Shown in pieces: positions 21,308 through 32,930 of a DNA stretch of 64,000 nucleotides. The DNA is from Cyathus striatus (Eukaryota; Basidiomycota; Agaricomycetes; Agaricales; Nidulariaceae). The translations under genes were made by a program, and so were the position numbers. The stretch is from NCBI GenBank assembly GCA_025738555.1, contig JAOVFP010000011.1:4092001-4156000 (forward strand), read 5' to 3'. How positions within the stretch are numbered: position 1 is the stretch's first letter; the number at the start of each line of letters is the position of its first letter. The notes beneath the pieces are model-generated. The model saw only the letters and a list, made by a program, of their open reading frames with translations. It searched no databases and had not been told where the DNA came from.

Positions 21308-22060
21308 AAAAATAAGAGCGGAGGCGTGGGAAACTATGAGCATGAGGGCGGGAAATGATGAAATGCGTGGGAAATTGCGAGCGGGAGGGCAGGAAATAAT
21401 GATTAGAGGAGAAGCGGAGGCGTGGGAAATCAAGAGCGGGAGAGCGGGATAGAATGAGTAGAGGTCAGAATGATAGCGGAAGCGTGTGAAAATGTTGAGT
21501 AGGAATGCAGACAGCAGTAAACAACGGAAATTATAAGCGGAGGCGTGGGAAATCATGAGCGGGAGGGCGGGATAGAATGACTAGAGGTTAGAATGATAGC
21601 GGAAGCGTGGGAAAATGTTAACTGAGAATGCGGACACCTGTAAACAGTGGAATAATGTTGAAAACTTTATAATTCAGACATTGCTCAATAAATACCTTCT
21701 ATAATGTATACAGTATACATTAATATATTGGAGGAAAACTTAACAAATTAATGAAAGGCGGAAGCATGGGAAATTGTAAGTGCGATGGCGGACAACAGAA
21801 AAGAGCATAGGAAACATTGAACATGAAGGTATGTAAGCGCGAATGTTAAGCAGAGGCGTGGGAAATTATGAGCGGAGGTACGGGTGACAATGAGCAGAGT
21901 GTGGGAAACATTGAGCATGAAAGTATGTAGGCGCGATATGTTAAGCGGAAGCGTGGGAAATAACGAGCGGAGGTGCGCGCAACAATGAGTATGCTGGGAA
22001 ATGAGTAAACATTAAATTATAGGCATGGGAAAGAATGGGCGGGGGGGCGGGAAATAACAC
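21308..22060. repeat. GCGTGGGAAA repeat array
   Basis: Many copies of GCGTGGGAAA followed by ATGAGCGGGAGGGCGGGA-like segments. Higher-order duplications are visible: 21414-21535 repeats at 21536 onward (period about 122 bp), and 21810-21904 repeats at about 21905 (period about 94 bp). The ORF on the minus strand here follows the repeat and is not a gene. Confidence 0.8.
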
Positions 22061-22109
22061 AAACTACTGTATGTATTATTGTAGGGTACTCCATACAATA
22101 CAATTGTAG

Positions 22110-22465
22110 AACTTGCTTATTTTTCAAGTAAAAGTTAAGTTCCCTAGCGTAAAGTTAAGTTTCTCGCTTGTTTTTTTGAGCAAAAGTAAAGTTCCATTGA
22201 GTGGAGTCAAGTTTCTCGCTTATTTTTTTTGAGTGAAAGTTAAGTTCTATTGAGTGGAGTCGAGTTTCTCACTTATAATTTTATTCGAGTGTCAGTCGAG
22301 TGGAGTTAAGTTCCTCACTTATGCTAAATTCAAGTGTCAGTTAAGTTACCATCAAGTTACCTTTGAGTGATAAATACCACTCGACTCCACTCAAATTTGA
22401 GTTGAGTTCCATTCGAGTTCCACTTAAGTTCCAGTCGAGTGTCTAACTTAAGTTCCTCAAGTTCC
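22110..22465. repeat. AGTT-type satellite array, block 2
   Basis: Same unit type and orientation as block 1, opening the second composite module. A short further stretch at 23182-23275 ends in an 18-bp perfect palindrome, CGAGTTACCGGTAACTCG (23244-23261), next to the right terminus. Confidence 0.8.
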
Positions 22466-23284
22466 ATACCAAAAAACCCATACTTTATGATTGTACTCAT
22501 TGTTGTCGCGATCCCTTAGCTCGTTGTTTCCCACGCCCACCCATGCCGCCGCAGATGTGTAAAAATAGCGCCATCATATCATCCATCAAATCCCTGATCA
22601 TTCCACTCGCTTCTGATGCATTGATGGTGATCGCGTCGCACTTCTTCCATCATCATGCTCAACAGTGAGCACGTATTTTGTGCATTCTTCTCTCACTTTT
22701 TGAATTCTTCCTGTGATTTTTTTTTGTGGTGTGAAGTTAGTTATTTTGTATGTAATATAATGTCTTAGTTGTATAAACATCATGTACTGTGCTTATAAAA
22801 AATATTATATGAATAATAATAATTGCAGCTTTTCATACTATTTCATAAGTAATTTAGCTGTACTGTCAAAGCATTTAATATACATTCATATTCACAAAAA
22901 AAAATTGAGAGGAATCACCCAAGAATTCGACCAGAAATGAAAATAATGGGTGCTCACTGTTTATGACAATGACGAGGCACATGAATGCGATCAAACGCGC
23001 CGCGGAAACAATGCGCGGCACTCATTGATTAATTTGATAGAGGTAGAGGCATCAGATCAAATTAATGATCGACATTCAGGGGCGTGGGAAACAATGAGCG
23101 CGGAAGCGCAATAGTGAGTGATCATTAATCTAGCAATCCATAGTAGTGTTAGAATGTCTGTGATATACCATACAGTTTACATTTTTCGAGTTACAGGTAA
23201 GTTCCTAAGTTAAGTTCCAGTCAAGTTCCAGTCGAGTTCCATTCGAGTTACCGGTAACTCGAAAAGTTGACGGCCCGTTCATTA

Positions 23285-24060
23285 CACATGAATCTCATTT
23301 TAAATTTCACTATTTCTATTTAATTAACTTAAGAGACATTTTAAATCATAATAAACGGTATGAGATACAAAAACAAGATGTGAACAGGTCAAGATAGAAG
23401 AGTGACTTACCACCAATATGAAGGTTGTATTTCATTCTCAGAATGAAAATCGGAGCAACGGCCATCAGGTGGCTATATTATTTGCATATGTTTTGTGCCA
23501 GACCCTATGGGAGGTCTCAGTTCAATCCCAAAACAGAACATGAGATAAATATCTAGACTTAATCCATTCCCCTTTGACTCTAAATAAAGAAATTAGACCG
23601 GAAAGTGGCAGAGCCCACTACCTCAGCAATTTGATTAGAAGAGATAGGGTTCACAGCAGTATGGCACAAGTTACAGTATTAGCAAGGATTTTTAAAAAAG
23701 ATTCGGGGGTGTGAGCTGGCAGGAATGCCAAAAGACGGACGGATAGACGAGAGGGGGCTTGGATGAGGTTGAAAAGGATGCCGAAAAGACTCTGTGTCAA
23801 AATGTCGAAATTGTAGTGACGTTCTGATGTTTCCCTCTGAAGCCTCTACGAGCAATATTATTCTCTACAAGGATAGTTTCTCACAGACACATATCAAGTT
23901 ACCACTGCTGAGAACAGAAGTTACGGAACCTATTAGGCAGTGTTCCTATTATATTGACATCACAATTCGTATCCAGCATAGCATAATAAACAAATAGTTC
24001 ATCGATTACTGCGGAATGAATACATGGCAAGTTACAGCATCCTTATTTCCAACAGACTTT
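23285..24060. other. Intergenic upstream of gene B
   Basis: Unique sequence in this window. A minus-strand stretch at about 23413-23480 reads like a short exon (MAVAPIFILRMKYNLHIGG, then a GTAAGT donor) but I cannot join it to anything or identify it. Confidence 0.4.
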
Positions 24061-24064
24061 CGGG

Positions 24065-24070
24065 TATAAA
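24065..24070 (+). promoter_or_regulatory. TATA box of gene B
   Basis: TATAAA 60 bp upstream of the gene B start codon, the same spacing as in the minus-strand family members. Confidence 0.6.
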
Positions 24071-24129
24071 TCCAGAGGGGACGTACACTTCCCTTAACTT
24101 CCTAGTCACCCATTCCTTTCATTATTATC

Positions 24130-25992
24130 ATGTCGCCCTCTTCGGTTCGATCCAACCAGACATCTCGCAAGAAGTATATCTACTGCCTAGCCCTTTTCGC
24201 TGCATTTTGTATCGTTTTTATTTCCGCGGGCATTGGTATTGGCTTTGGCCTCAGAGTTAAGGACTTCAATGGCGGAAAAGACGACGGACTTGAAAATAAC
24301 TCAAGTATCAGAACTGTAAGTAGCTTTGCAAGTATGCTACTTTATTTCACGCTTAACACTGTTTATCATTTCTAGGTCATGCTGTCACCAGAACTGATTT
24401 CCATCGACCCAGTAGCATCAACCTTGGTCATGGATTGGATTGTCTTCAATGACACTTGCCTATATTTGGATCAAGACTGTACATCCGTTGCACTATTCTT
24501 CGACTTGTAAGACAGACTTCTATGTCTTTATTTATGTGGCATGTCGACTCGAATTTTCAAACAGGAATCTCTTACTGTCAAATGATAGCCCAAGCACGAA
24601 CCGAACGAACGATGTAGCAAATGTTCCTATTTTTACCTGGAACCCAGTGAATTCCAATCTTCCACTCGCCATGATCGCGACTTTCAGAACTACCTCAATG
24701 CTTTTCACTGGAACAGAAAAGACAAGCTCGACATTTCAGAATTACCCTTTTGACACGTCAGTCCACTTGTTAACTGTTCAATTTTTCATTAGCCTAAACA
24801 CTTGTTATGGGTAGATATGGTGCATTCTTTGTGGTTTACGGGAATGAAACACAGTTCAATGATCTAGTTAACATAGAAGTGGAAGATTCAGACGGTGTTG
24901 CAGTGTAAGTGTCATCTGTTTCTACAGTAATAAGCCTTCTCTAACTAACGTGAAATCAGCGGGTTCAAGACTATCTCGAATAGGACTGGCTCTGACCAAA
25001 GTAGAGTCTATGTAAATTTCATTTCACTCGAGCGTAGTGGGCTAATTAAGGCCTATGTACTGTGCATCATCATGGGAATCTGTAAGATCACATCTTATAT
25101 TCCAAAGCCAATAAAAGTCTTAAGACTTGTACGCACTTACTACAGGGCTGGTTACCTTGGTCTTCGTTGCATCTGTAATGAAGATCATGTTTAGATATAA
25201 GCAGCCAAAAGAGGTTCTTGTTGTTCCTGTCACCGCATTGTTTTCCTTTACGACTTTGAGAGGGACGATGCCTGGTGCCCCTAATGGATTCGGTGCAACT
25301 ATGGGTAAGTACTTTACCTACATTTAATAGTCGGAAAGAAACTGACCTGGCGTTACATTGAAGACTTCGTTGGTATACTCCCATGCCTAGCCATTATAAC
25401 AACCACCAGTGTCATCATGTTTGGATATATGGTTGTTTTATCCAATGCCGGGGCTGTTCAATTCGAGCCTCCTATTTTTCCTACAGGAGATGTCGAGGCT
25501 GCCACCAACGGTAGCAATTCGACTTCTGCGCCAGAACCTTTTAATCCGACGTCTGGTCAGGTTGTTTTATCCAATGGCGAAGCCAAACAAGTTCAACTCG
25601 AGCCTCCTATTTCTCCTACGGGCGAAAAAGATGTCGAGGCCGCCACCAACGGTAGCAATTCGACCTCCTCTACGCCGACGATCGGAACGCCAGGAATTAG
25701 TTCACCTGTTGATACGAAGCTTGGTCAGACGCCAGGTAGTCCACCAGGCACTAGTTCCGGACCTGCTAATATGGCGGTTGATCAGACGCCAGGTAGTCCA
25801 CCGGGCACTAGTTCCGAACCTGCTAATATGGCAGTTGATCAGATGCCAGGTAGTCCACTGGGTACTAGTACCGAACCTGCTAATACGACGTCTGATCAGA
25901 TGTCAGGTAGTCCAACGGACACTGGCTCCACTGCCTGCACAGAATCCCAACCAGCACCGGGACCGAAAGATACAGAGCCCAAAGAAAAGTGA
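24130..25992 (+). CDS. Four-helix membrane protein, family copy B (DUF4436-like)
   Basis: Seven exons: 24130-24315, 24376-24506, 24565-24756, 24815-24904, 24960-25081, 25146-25304 and 25364-25992, giving 502 aa. Every donor is GT (GTAAGT, GTAAGA, GTCAGT types), every acceptor AG, and the phases equal those of the minus-strand copies; exons 4 and 6 have identical lengths (90 and 159 nt). The first helix is about residues 17-45. The ectodomain contains YPFD and sequons NDT, NRT and NET. Helices 2-4 include LVTLVFVASVMKIMFRY, LRGTMPGAP and ILPCLAIIT. The cytosolic-side tail is about 185 residues, Pro/Ser/Thr-rich and repetitive. It differs from the others in orientation, N terminus (MSPSSV) and flanks, so it is an older paralogue outside the tandem array. 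Function unknown; DUF4436 assignment is from remembered motifs. Confidence 0.88.
25726..25930 (+). repeat. 57-bp coding tandem repeats in gene B tail
   Basis: Units start at 25726, 25783, 25840 and 25897 (the last partial) and encode TPGSPPGTSSEPANMAVDQ-like 19-residue repeats. A longer internal duplication lies before them: a VVLSN...EPPI...PTG...DVEAATNGSNSTS segment occurs twice (about 25432-25530 and 25561-25670). Confidence 0.9.
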
Positions 25993-26262
25993 TGTTGAAC
26001 ATTATCTGCACCACCAAGCTCCTGTATTCATATCCGTGTGTCTTTAATTTTTGACTGTCTTTTACCTAAAGTAGTATTGGATACTATTTCTTTTCCTACT
26101 TTCTACTCCCACTTTCACAGTTGATACGTCTACTGGTTATTGTCCTTTTATACATGATAATGTGATTTGATGTGATATGAATGACAGAATGTCGAAATTT
26201 CATTCCTTACTAATGCTTTTCAAGGAGCTTGAATTCCTTACATCCATACACTTACTCCAGTG

Positions 26263-26400
26263 CTGGTCATTATAACCTTCGTTGGATCTGTAATGATAAT
26301 TAGGTTTGGGTACAAGCAGTCAACTTTCAAGACGCATTCGCCGTACCTATCGCAATATTGTTTGCTTTCAATGTAGCAGTCAACTCTGGCGTTTTCAAAT
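26263..26400 (+). pseudogene. Degraded exon 6 fragment of the membrane-protein family
   Basis: Resembles the start of exon 6: an acceptor-like CCAGTGCTGGTCATTATA, then TFVGSV and a YKQ segment. Later positions are frame-shifted and diverged. It lies about 270 bp downstream of gene B and is probably a fragment of a former tandem copy. Confidence 0.6.
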
Positions 26401-26541
26401 TATTTAATGTTTTGCATGTTTACGAGAGTTATTCCGAACATTCATACCTCGTTCTTACGAAGTTGTTACAAAGTGCGACGAAGTTATTATAAATCGATGT
26501 AAGGTAAAAACAATTGAATATTTACTCGACATTGCTCACAT

Positions 26542-28030
26542 CTATCCTCTGTAGTACCCAGGCTTAGTAAACGGCGTGGGGGTAACCACCGCCTTTCTCC
26601 TCTTCCCTCTCACCTCGACCTCCAGTTCTGTACCTTTCTTATGATGCCCATACTTGACGTATCCCATGGCGATGTTCTTCCCGAGGGTGGGAGATGGTAT
26701 ACCGGATGTCACAACACCTGTCGTATTTGCGTGAGTGCTAAGGAGAGGGATAGGGGGAGTAAGGAGAGTACAAACCGATTTCTTGGCCTTCTGAGCCGGG
26801 AGTGAGAATCTTCGCTCCCCCTATAGCAGCAAGAGTTAGCAATAGTAGAAATGCCATGAGGAAGTGAACGTACGCCTCGCTGGAGCGCCCTCAACGATCA
26901 ACCCAATCCTCCTACGCGGTGGGCCTTCTTTAAGGTGCTTGAGCACCGTCGAGGCACCGATGTACGTTGCTGTGCTTAGATCACGGCGGCCTTTGCCTAA
27001 GGTGCATAAGGTCAGTAGAAGGAATGAAGAAGTAGAGTGAATGGAAAAGAGTGAGATGACGATGTACGAGGGTGGAGGCAATGATGCAGGGCAACAAGTG
27101 GTAAGGCAGTGGTAAACCCAGGAAGCAGCTTCAGTTGCAGGGATACAACTGCTCGGTACCAGGGCGCCAGTAGCTTGCAAGCGCCATGCGACGTCCACCA
27201 GGGAGAAGCAATTCCATGACCTAGGGTACACAACATAATACGAGAATCAATGTCAGAAGATAGGGTTTAAACTCGCAGTTCGAACAGAAAGCATGGATAA
27301 AGGTGCCTTAGACACCCCTTGACGTTACACAACGTATAGTAATGCTCAGCAAGTCATGCATGCATGACATGACAGCCTGGCATGCTACTCAACGAGGTTC
27401 ATACCACATCTGCAGGGTGAGTTTCCCTAAGAATCGGGAATTCGAACTCTGGTGGCATCATCATGGCCGCCACATGCAGCCGACACCGCAGCCCTAACGC
27501 TCCGCATGTTGTTGTAGCCATATGAAATGCAATATCTAGTGGAAGGAAAGTCTACGACATTGGAGATGCGGAGCCTATAGGCGCCTTAGAAGCGCTGAGC
27601 AAATGTGCTCAGGAAACCACGAATCTCGGAAGGCTCAGCAGACCCACTGCCCCCGCTCCCACCTCATCACTAGGGCAATCCCCACCTTATCCTCCAGCCA
27701 AGCACTCCCAACGTAAAGCTTAATAGGAAACATAGACTCACCGATAACCCACGACAGCCCAGCCTCAACAAGACTTGTCGACTAGTCCAAGTCCTGTCCA
27801 TACAAACACATTCCAACTTCTAGATGAAGACTGTCCCGTGCTCCTAAACCTATGAGCTGCACGGGTGATTGGGAGAGGAGGGATGCGACGGGGTTGGCTT
27901 GTGCTGGGGGAATTGATATCTGCGTTGATAGAGAGTTAAAGAAGGCGCCGTTAGACGTTCGAGACGGAAAGGAAGAGAGGGTGGGAAAAAGCCTCAAAGC
28001 CATCTTCGCTTGTATATGTACACCCCGATG
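26542..28030 (-). pseudogene. Aminomethyltransferase (glycine cleavage T protein), 3' half
   Basis: Minus-strand exons: about 27993-28030 (ends YTSEDGFE), 27742-27919, 26874-26996, 26776-26820 and 26717-26542; their phases are consistent. Encoded T-protein landmarks in order: GEDGFE-like, ISIPP, IGLGARDSLHLE, GMCLYG, DLD, VEAGLSWVIG, GKGRR, EGAPARRGAKIL, VTSGIPSPTLGKNIAMGYV and PFTKPGYYRG. The family uses tetrahydrofolate in mitochondrial glycine breakdown. The N-terminal half is missing, a TAG (27782-27784) replaces the usual Glu after DLD, and the first intron has a GC donor. The second visible intron is about 745 nt, far longer than the rest, and appears to hold an insertion. I infer a captured or translocated gene fragment; the functional gene should be elsewhere. 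Confidence 0.8.
27380..27520 (-). repeat. Possible tRNA-derived SINE inside the T-protein intron
   Basis: On the minus strand there is a box-B-like AGAGTTCGAATTCCC (around 27436-27450) and about 45 nt upstream a box-A-like TTAGGGCTGCGG. This is the spacing of a tRNA-type promoter. The ends and any target duplication are not clear. Confidence 0.3.
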
Positions 28031-28040
28031 TTAACACCTT

Positions 28041-29244
28041 CTAAAATCAAATTCGCAGCTGCTTGATTTCCTGTTGTCAGTTGAGCTAGCCAAGTGCAAA
28101 CACAGACAGTTGTTGCAGATTTATCATCTATGTAGCGAACAACATAAATTCGAAGCTGCATTCCGGCTACGGGGTCCAGGATAGCCGATATGAGCGCTTG
28201 AGCATTCGCGTTCGTGCTCGTGGCTTCAATAAATGTTCAATGATCGGGACTCTGAGTCTAGCACTAGCTATGTAGCGACGCTTCTCAACCCTTTCTCTCT
28301 CACCCACCTCTCGATGACAGTGGCTATCTCATGTTTTCACACTACCATTCAGTCATGCCACAATAGGATTACACATTGTCATCAATGCCGTTCTTTGGCC
28401 GTTCTCGCCAGCTGGATCCTATGCCTACTGCAGAGATATGGGACTGGTTTCACATGCAATAGCATAATTGTTCTCTCCCTCCGTGCTACCATATCCTCGT
28501 CAACTGAAGATTTTACATCCGACTAAATGTTAATCAGCCCCGCTCAAACTTCAATAGGGACGATCGCTCGGAACTATCCGCTCTCAGAGTAGTCAGAGCC
28601 ACAGCTCAGCGCTCAGCTGCGATCGCCGGCGTTCGAAGCAAACACCCCCTCCCCGTGACCATGTTTCCCCGATGTCTCCGATGTGCAGTGAAGGATCGAG
28701 TGTTGCGCGTCGCATAAGACAAACTTTGAGGGGTATGTAGTCGTACCTCTACTTGTTCGTACTTTCTCTGCGTTCTGATTGTTGGAAAAGTAGGCTGACA
28801 AAAGTAAGACCGAATCTATCTATAGCATTGAGCTCTACCACAACCCCGTCAAATTCCATCCCAACATTCCAGAAAACAATAACAGATTCCGAACACTAGA
28901 GTCCAACATCCTACTATATCGGACGGATCGCACATTTGGGGTGCCTTTTAGTCTTATATTTAAATACAGATATCCACGTTGCTCTTTCTCCGAGGTTTTT
29001 CTGAAATTAGCGGCGATCGATCTTATCTCTGCTTACACTATGGTCCACTGGGGATCTTTCAAGTAACCGTAACACACAGTAACACACAGGACTAATGTGT
29101 GCCACGCGGGAAAGAACTTTGGTATTTCCGCTCTCCTCCAAGAAATAGAAATATCGAAAAGTAGTCATTCAATCCTTGTCACTAATGTTACTGAAATACA
29201 TAGTAAGCACCGGCTGTCTCCAAATTATATACGTGTTCATGCAT
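28041..29244. other. Intergenic between T-protein remnant and gene C
   Basis: A minus-strand open stretch at about 28041-28225 encodes a non-repetitive peptide (ATSTNANAQALISAIL, LRIYVVRYIDDK) that I cannot identify. Positions 28840-28920 match 46680-46770, and 28982-29240 is a diverged copy of the 3' flank seen before the other family genes. No complete gene. Confidence 0.4.
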
Positions 29245-30997
29245 TCATGGCCTTCTTTCGAGCTCTAATGGCTCATACACAACGGTGTCCGGTGATGAAT
29301 TTTGTCTGCGGCTACTACTCGTGTTCTTCCTCGTGTAGTATGGCCTTGCACTACCCTTTGGTTTTTCTGACCCAACAGTAGTCTGTGAATCGTCGTACGT
29401 TCTGGTGAATATGTCACTGCGGCTACTACCTGTGTCCTTCCTCGTGTAGTATGGTTTCGCGCTACCCTCCGGCCATTCCGACTCAACGGCAGTCTCTGGA
29501 TCGTCATACCTTCCGACGAAGGAGCCCTCAGTGCGGCTACTGCCTGTGTCCTTTCTCATGTAGTATGGCCTTGCACTACCCTTTGGTTTTTCTGGATCCT
29601 CATACGTTTTGACGAAGAAGTCCAAGGCAGGAGGTGCTGCACGCCGACCACCTTTTTCATCTTTGCCATTTGAAATGACCGCATATGCTAGAAGCACTAC
29701 GCTGGTGACTGTTATGATGGCTAGGCATGGAAGTAAGCCTACGAAATCTTCAAATACAGCAAACAGTTAATATTCAGTATGGTTTCAGTCTCAAAGTAAA
29801 CGCTGACCAATAGTCGCGCCGAATCCTGTAGGAGCACCAGGCATCGTCCCTCTCAAAGTAGTGAAGGCAAAAAGTGTCGCAATAGGTACAGCGAATACCT
29901 CCCTTGGCTGCTCAAACCTGAACATGATTTTCATTGTAGATCCAACAAATATTAGAGTAACCAGCCCTACAGAAATTGTTTAAGTCCGATAGTATTGTTG
30001 GTAAGGAAGTTAGTAATGATCTTACAGACACCAATGACAATGGTCAAGACGTAAGTCTTTATTAGTCCACTACGTTGAAGTGAAATTTGGTTGGTATAAG
30101 TGAGGGTGTCGTTAGAAACGTCGGACAACGTTTTGAAGCCCCTATTAAACGTGTTACATTAGCGAAGTGTGATGACTTGGTGATGACTTAAAGCGAAATT
30201 AATTACACAGCAATTCCGTCGGTGAATTCTACTGCTATATTGATTGTTTGATTCGTTCCTGTTTCGTTCGCATAAACAAATATTTCTGTTTCATAACTGC
30301 ACGTGTAAGCCTACTTCTTAATCCTGGAACTATAGAACAATTAGAAGACTTACATATCAAACGGGTAATCTTGAAATGTTGAATCCACATTTTTTTTTCC
30401 CTTTGCCCTATTGAAAAGTAATGACGTAGTTCTGAAAATGCTGGATCTGAAAAAATTGTCATTGGCTTCATCTGGGTACCATGTGAAGATAGGATCTTCA
30501 TCTGCTTGGTTAGACAAGCTGACATTGGAGCTATCCCCGAGCTGCAAAAGGTTGCTAGCCGAGAATTGTTTTAGTACAGAATTGCTGTAGACTTCAGAAA
30601 ACAAATAATTAGCTTACTTGTCAAAGTATATATTGACAGCTGTACATGCATTAGCATCTGCAATCGTATCGTTGTAGCAATCGTCGTCATCGATAAACCA
30701 ATCCATAACCATAGTCGATGCAACAGGGTCCACAGAAATAAGTTCAGCTCCCAGATAGACCTTATGATAGGGATTGTTAGGGAGGAATGACGAAAATGGT
30801 ATGCTTCAAATGTTAGTTACCGTTCTGATGTCCTTAAAAGTTTCATTTTTTTCTCCCTGGAAGACCTTCACCCTCAGTCCATAGCCGACTCCAATGCCAG
30901 TGAAAATGCAAGAAATACAAAACAAGACGAAAGTGATCAGGCAATAGATATGCCTGTTGTCACGAGACGGCGGGAATAAGGGGGCCCGGGGGCGCAT
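29245..30997 (-). CDS. Four-helix membrane protein, family copy C (DUF4436-like)
   Basis: Exons on the minus strand: 30821-30997, 30618-30760, 30354-30554, 30207-30296, 30026-30141, 29808-29966 and 29245-29747, total 1389 nt (462 aa), no internal stop. Donors include GTAACT and GTAATT, weaker than in the other copies, but the phases are conserved. Helix 1 follows MRPRAPLFPP; the ectodomain has a longer acidic insert in exon 2 (DDDDCYNDT) and the YPFD motif; helices 2-4 are as in the family. Exon 7 is extended to 168 codons by three tandem repeats of 37-38 residues rich in KGSARPYYTRKDTGSSR, giving a basic, Tyr-containing tail. The start at 30997 is chosen by alignment to the other copies; an upstream in-frame ATG at 31042 would add 15 residues. 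Function unknown. Confidence 0.85.
29290..29625 (-). repeat. 111-114-bp coding tandem repeats in gene C tail
   Basis: A GTAGTATGG landmark occurs at 29335, 29446 and 29560. The three units encode variants of the same 37-38-residue segment. The other family members have at most one such unit. Confidence 0.9.
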
Positions 30998-31069
30998 GGT
31001 ATTGGAAGTGAAAGAGTTGGGGGTATTTACAGTTTGAAGCAACTACATACTTGAATTATCTTATCTGAA

Positions 31070-31075
31070 TTTATA
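31070..31075 (-). promoter_or_regulatory. TATA box of gene C
   Basis: TATAAA on the minus strand, 73 bp upstream of the chosen start codon. Confidence 0.55.
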
Positions 31076-31974
31076 TGTTCATCGGGCTTCCATAATTGGC
31101 AACTCTGAACGCTGTGTTTCAATTAATGACAGATTGCCGCTACGTACAAGTATAGTAGACGCGCGCCATAAGACCATATCATATGTTCACATTTCACTTT
31201 GAATAACAACTGCGTAACATTACCGATAACGTGGCGCAGTTGACAACTTCTTAGAGAATCAGATATCAGTCTAACTTTACTCTACATACATATGTACTGC
31301 CGTAATGTACTACAAGCGGTGCGTCTATGATCATAAACAACCGAATGAGAATAATAGTAAAAGCTTCAGTCGACTGTATTCCGTTGAATCAGCAGGGGAG
31401 AGTGGTTGAAGATCACACTAATGATTAACTCTGCAGATTCATTGGCTATCTTTCTATTGTGTACTGCCTCGCTATATACGACTTAGTAACTATTGTGGTC
31501 GAAAACAATAGATGGAATCAGCTGCATAGGAAGACATGCATGCCAAGTAGTTTCTACTTGAATTGAGAAGCTGCTATGTGGCAGTGTGGGACCTGAAGAC
31601 ACGAAAGCATTTCGATCAAATTTCATGATCGCGTGGACCGCATTTTAAAATACTTGCTGCGTCGAATAGCACCGAAATGAAGCATAACGCAGCCTGTTTC
31701 CAGTATTAGTATCTGACTAAATTATTCTACTTTCAGAGTAGAAGTTGAATTTATTCTTGGATGAGAAAATAGGAACTTTTCAACAGCATGCATTCGCTTA
31801 AGATACACTTAAGAAGGAAGCACTTGCTTGATATCTATCGAGTGAAAGTGGGAAAGTTGGAGCGACAACGCTGTTAGCAAACAAGAGGCAGTGACAGGTA
31901 CAACTTAAGTACAAAGTCGGATTCGACACGCAGGGATTGGTTGGTCTGAGGTGAGGATAAGACTATAGTTTCGC
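31076..31974. repeat. Upstream block of gene C
   Basis: Near-identical over about 800 bp to the upstream block of the broken copy F (17400-18265). No gene seen. Confidence 0.65.
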
Positions 31975-32930
31975 GCGATGCGTACTTCTTGATGCTCAGC
32001 GGCGATCTATACTTACGTACACTATTACAATTAAGACGAAATGAACCACATATACATCCTGTGGGTACACGATATATATATATATGATCTACGCTGCCTT
32101 CAAGAGCGAAATTCTTCCAGCAAGGCGGTGATGTACAGAAAACAATGATGTAACTTGCGAATGTTGGTCCCCGTTCAGCTTCAACTCAGAGCACCAGAGT
32201 AACCAATAGACCCAGAAATTTGGAGAAGGCTGTCCCTCCTGCAAAGCTTTGAAGTCCCACTGCCACCGTCCACTGCCGAGAAGAGGAAAGAAGCTGGGAG
32301 GACTTCAATGTGTAAGCGCGATCCGTAAGTAACCTTCCCTGGGCCGGTACAAATTAAGCGCTAAGGACTTATTTTCAGACCAGTCACTTTCGCATGTCGA
32401 CTGATATAGTTTGTAGTAATAAGCAGGTTGAATTCGACTAGGGGTATATGCTAGAAACAATTTATCAAGGGTAAATAATCCAGAGTCTTGTGCCTGACAT
32501 GAGATCCCAACATGAAATTTAGAGGTGAACAGTCTTGATATACATCGTACCACGCGTAGGCTTTGTTAAGTTGTTATTTTGAGTGAAGTAGCCTGAGAAA
32601 AAGGATGCGCCATTGTACTAAGCTGCCATTCAAAAGTTATTCAGCGGTCCGTAGGGAGTCAAGCTAGCTCAAGACCATCTCTGGACTTGGAGTTGACAAA
32701 GGTTCGACTTAAGTACATGAGCGAGGTCCCTCGTCCGATTCCGCTGCGTCAAGTTGGCGTGTTGAGAGTCCAGAAAATATGGTTGACGTCTCTCATGGAA
32801 GTTATTTATAGACAGTGCATGATATGTCAGTTAAATGTCCGATTCAGATTTTGAACGACGTTGATACGTAGACCGTTGACATGGCACTTGGATCAGCGGG
32901 AAGGGCCTTGATGCACATTTAATTGATCAA
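31975..32930. repeat. Dispersed block R1, copy 4
   Basis: Complete R1 copy leading into R2 copy 3. Confidence 0.75.

Larger units (their letters stand above)
20469..23277. mobile_element. Satellite-bearing TIR element (unclassified)
   Basis: Termini CGGGCTGCTAACTTTTCGAG (left) and the reverse complement of CGGGCCGTCAACTTTTCGAG (right) match at 17 of 20 positions. The flanks are TTCATTA at 20462-20468 and 23278-23284 (8 bp if the adjacent G is counted). The 2.8-kb interior has no credible ORF. It consists of two copies of a composite module: an array rich in TCGAGTT/TTAAGTT, an inverted TTTCCCACGC site, an ATCATGCTCAACAGTGAGCA site (21059 and 22654), an AT-rich spacer, and GCGTGGGAAA repeats. 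Superfamily unknown; a 7-8 bp duplication would fit hAT-like or similar elements. Confidence 0.75.

Noticed and set aside
21296..21556. 86-residue minus-strand ORF
   Set aside because: It is the translation of the GCGTGGGAAA array and repeats ISHASA-like segments.
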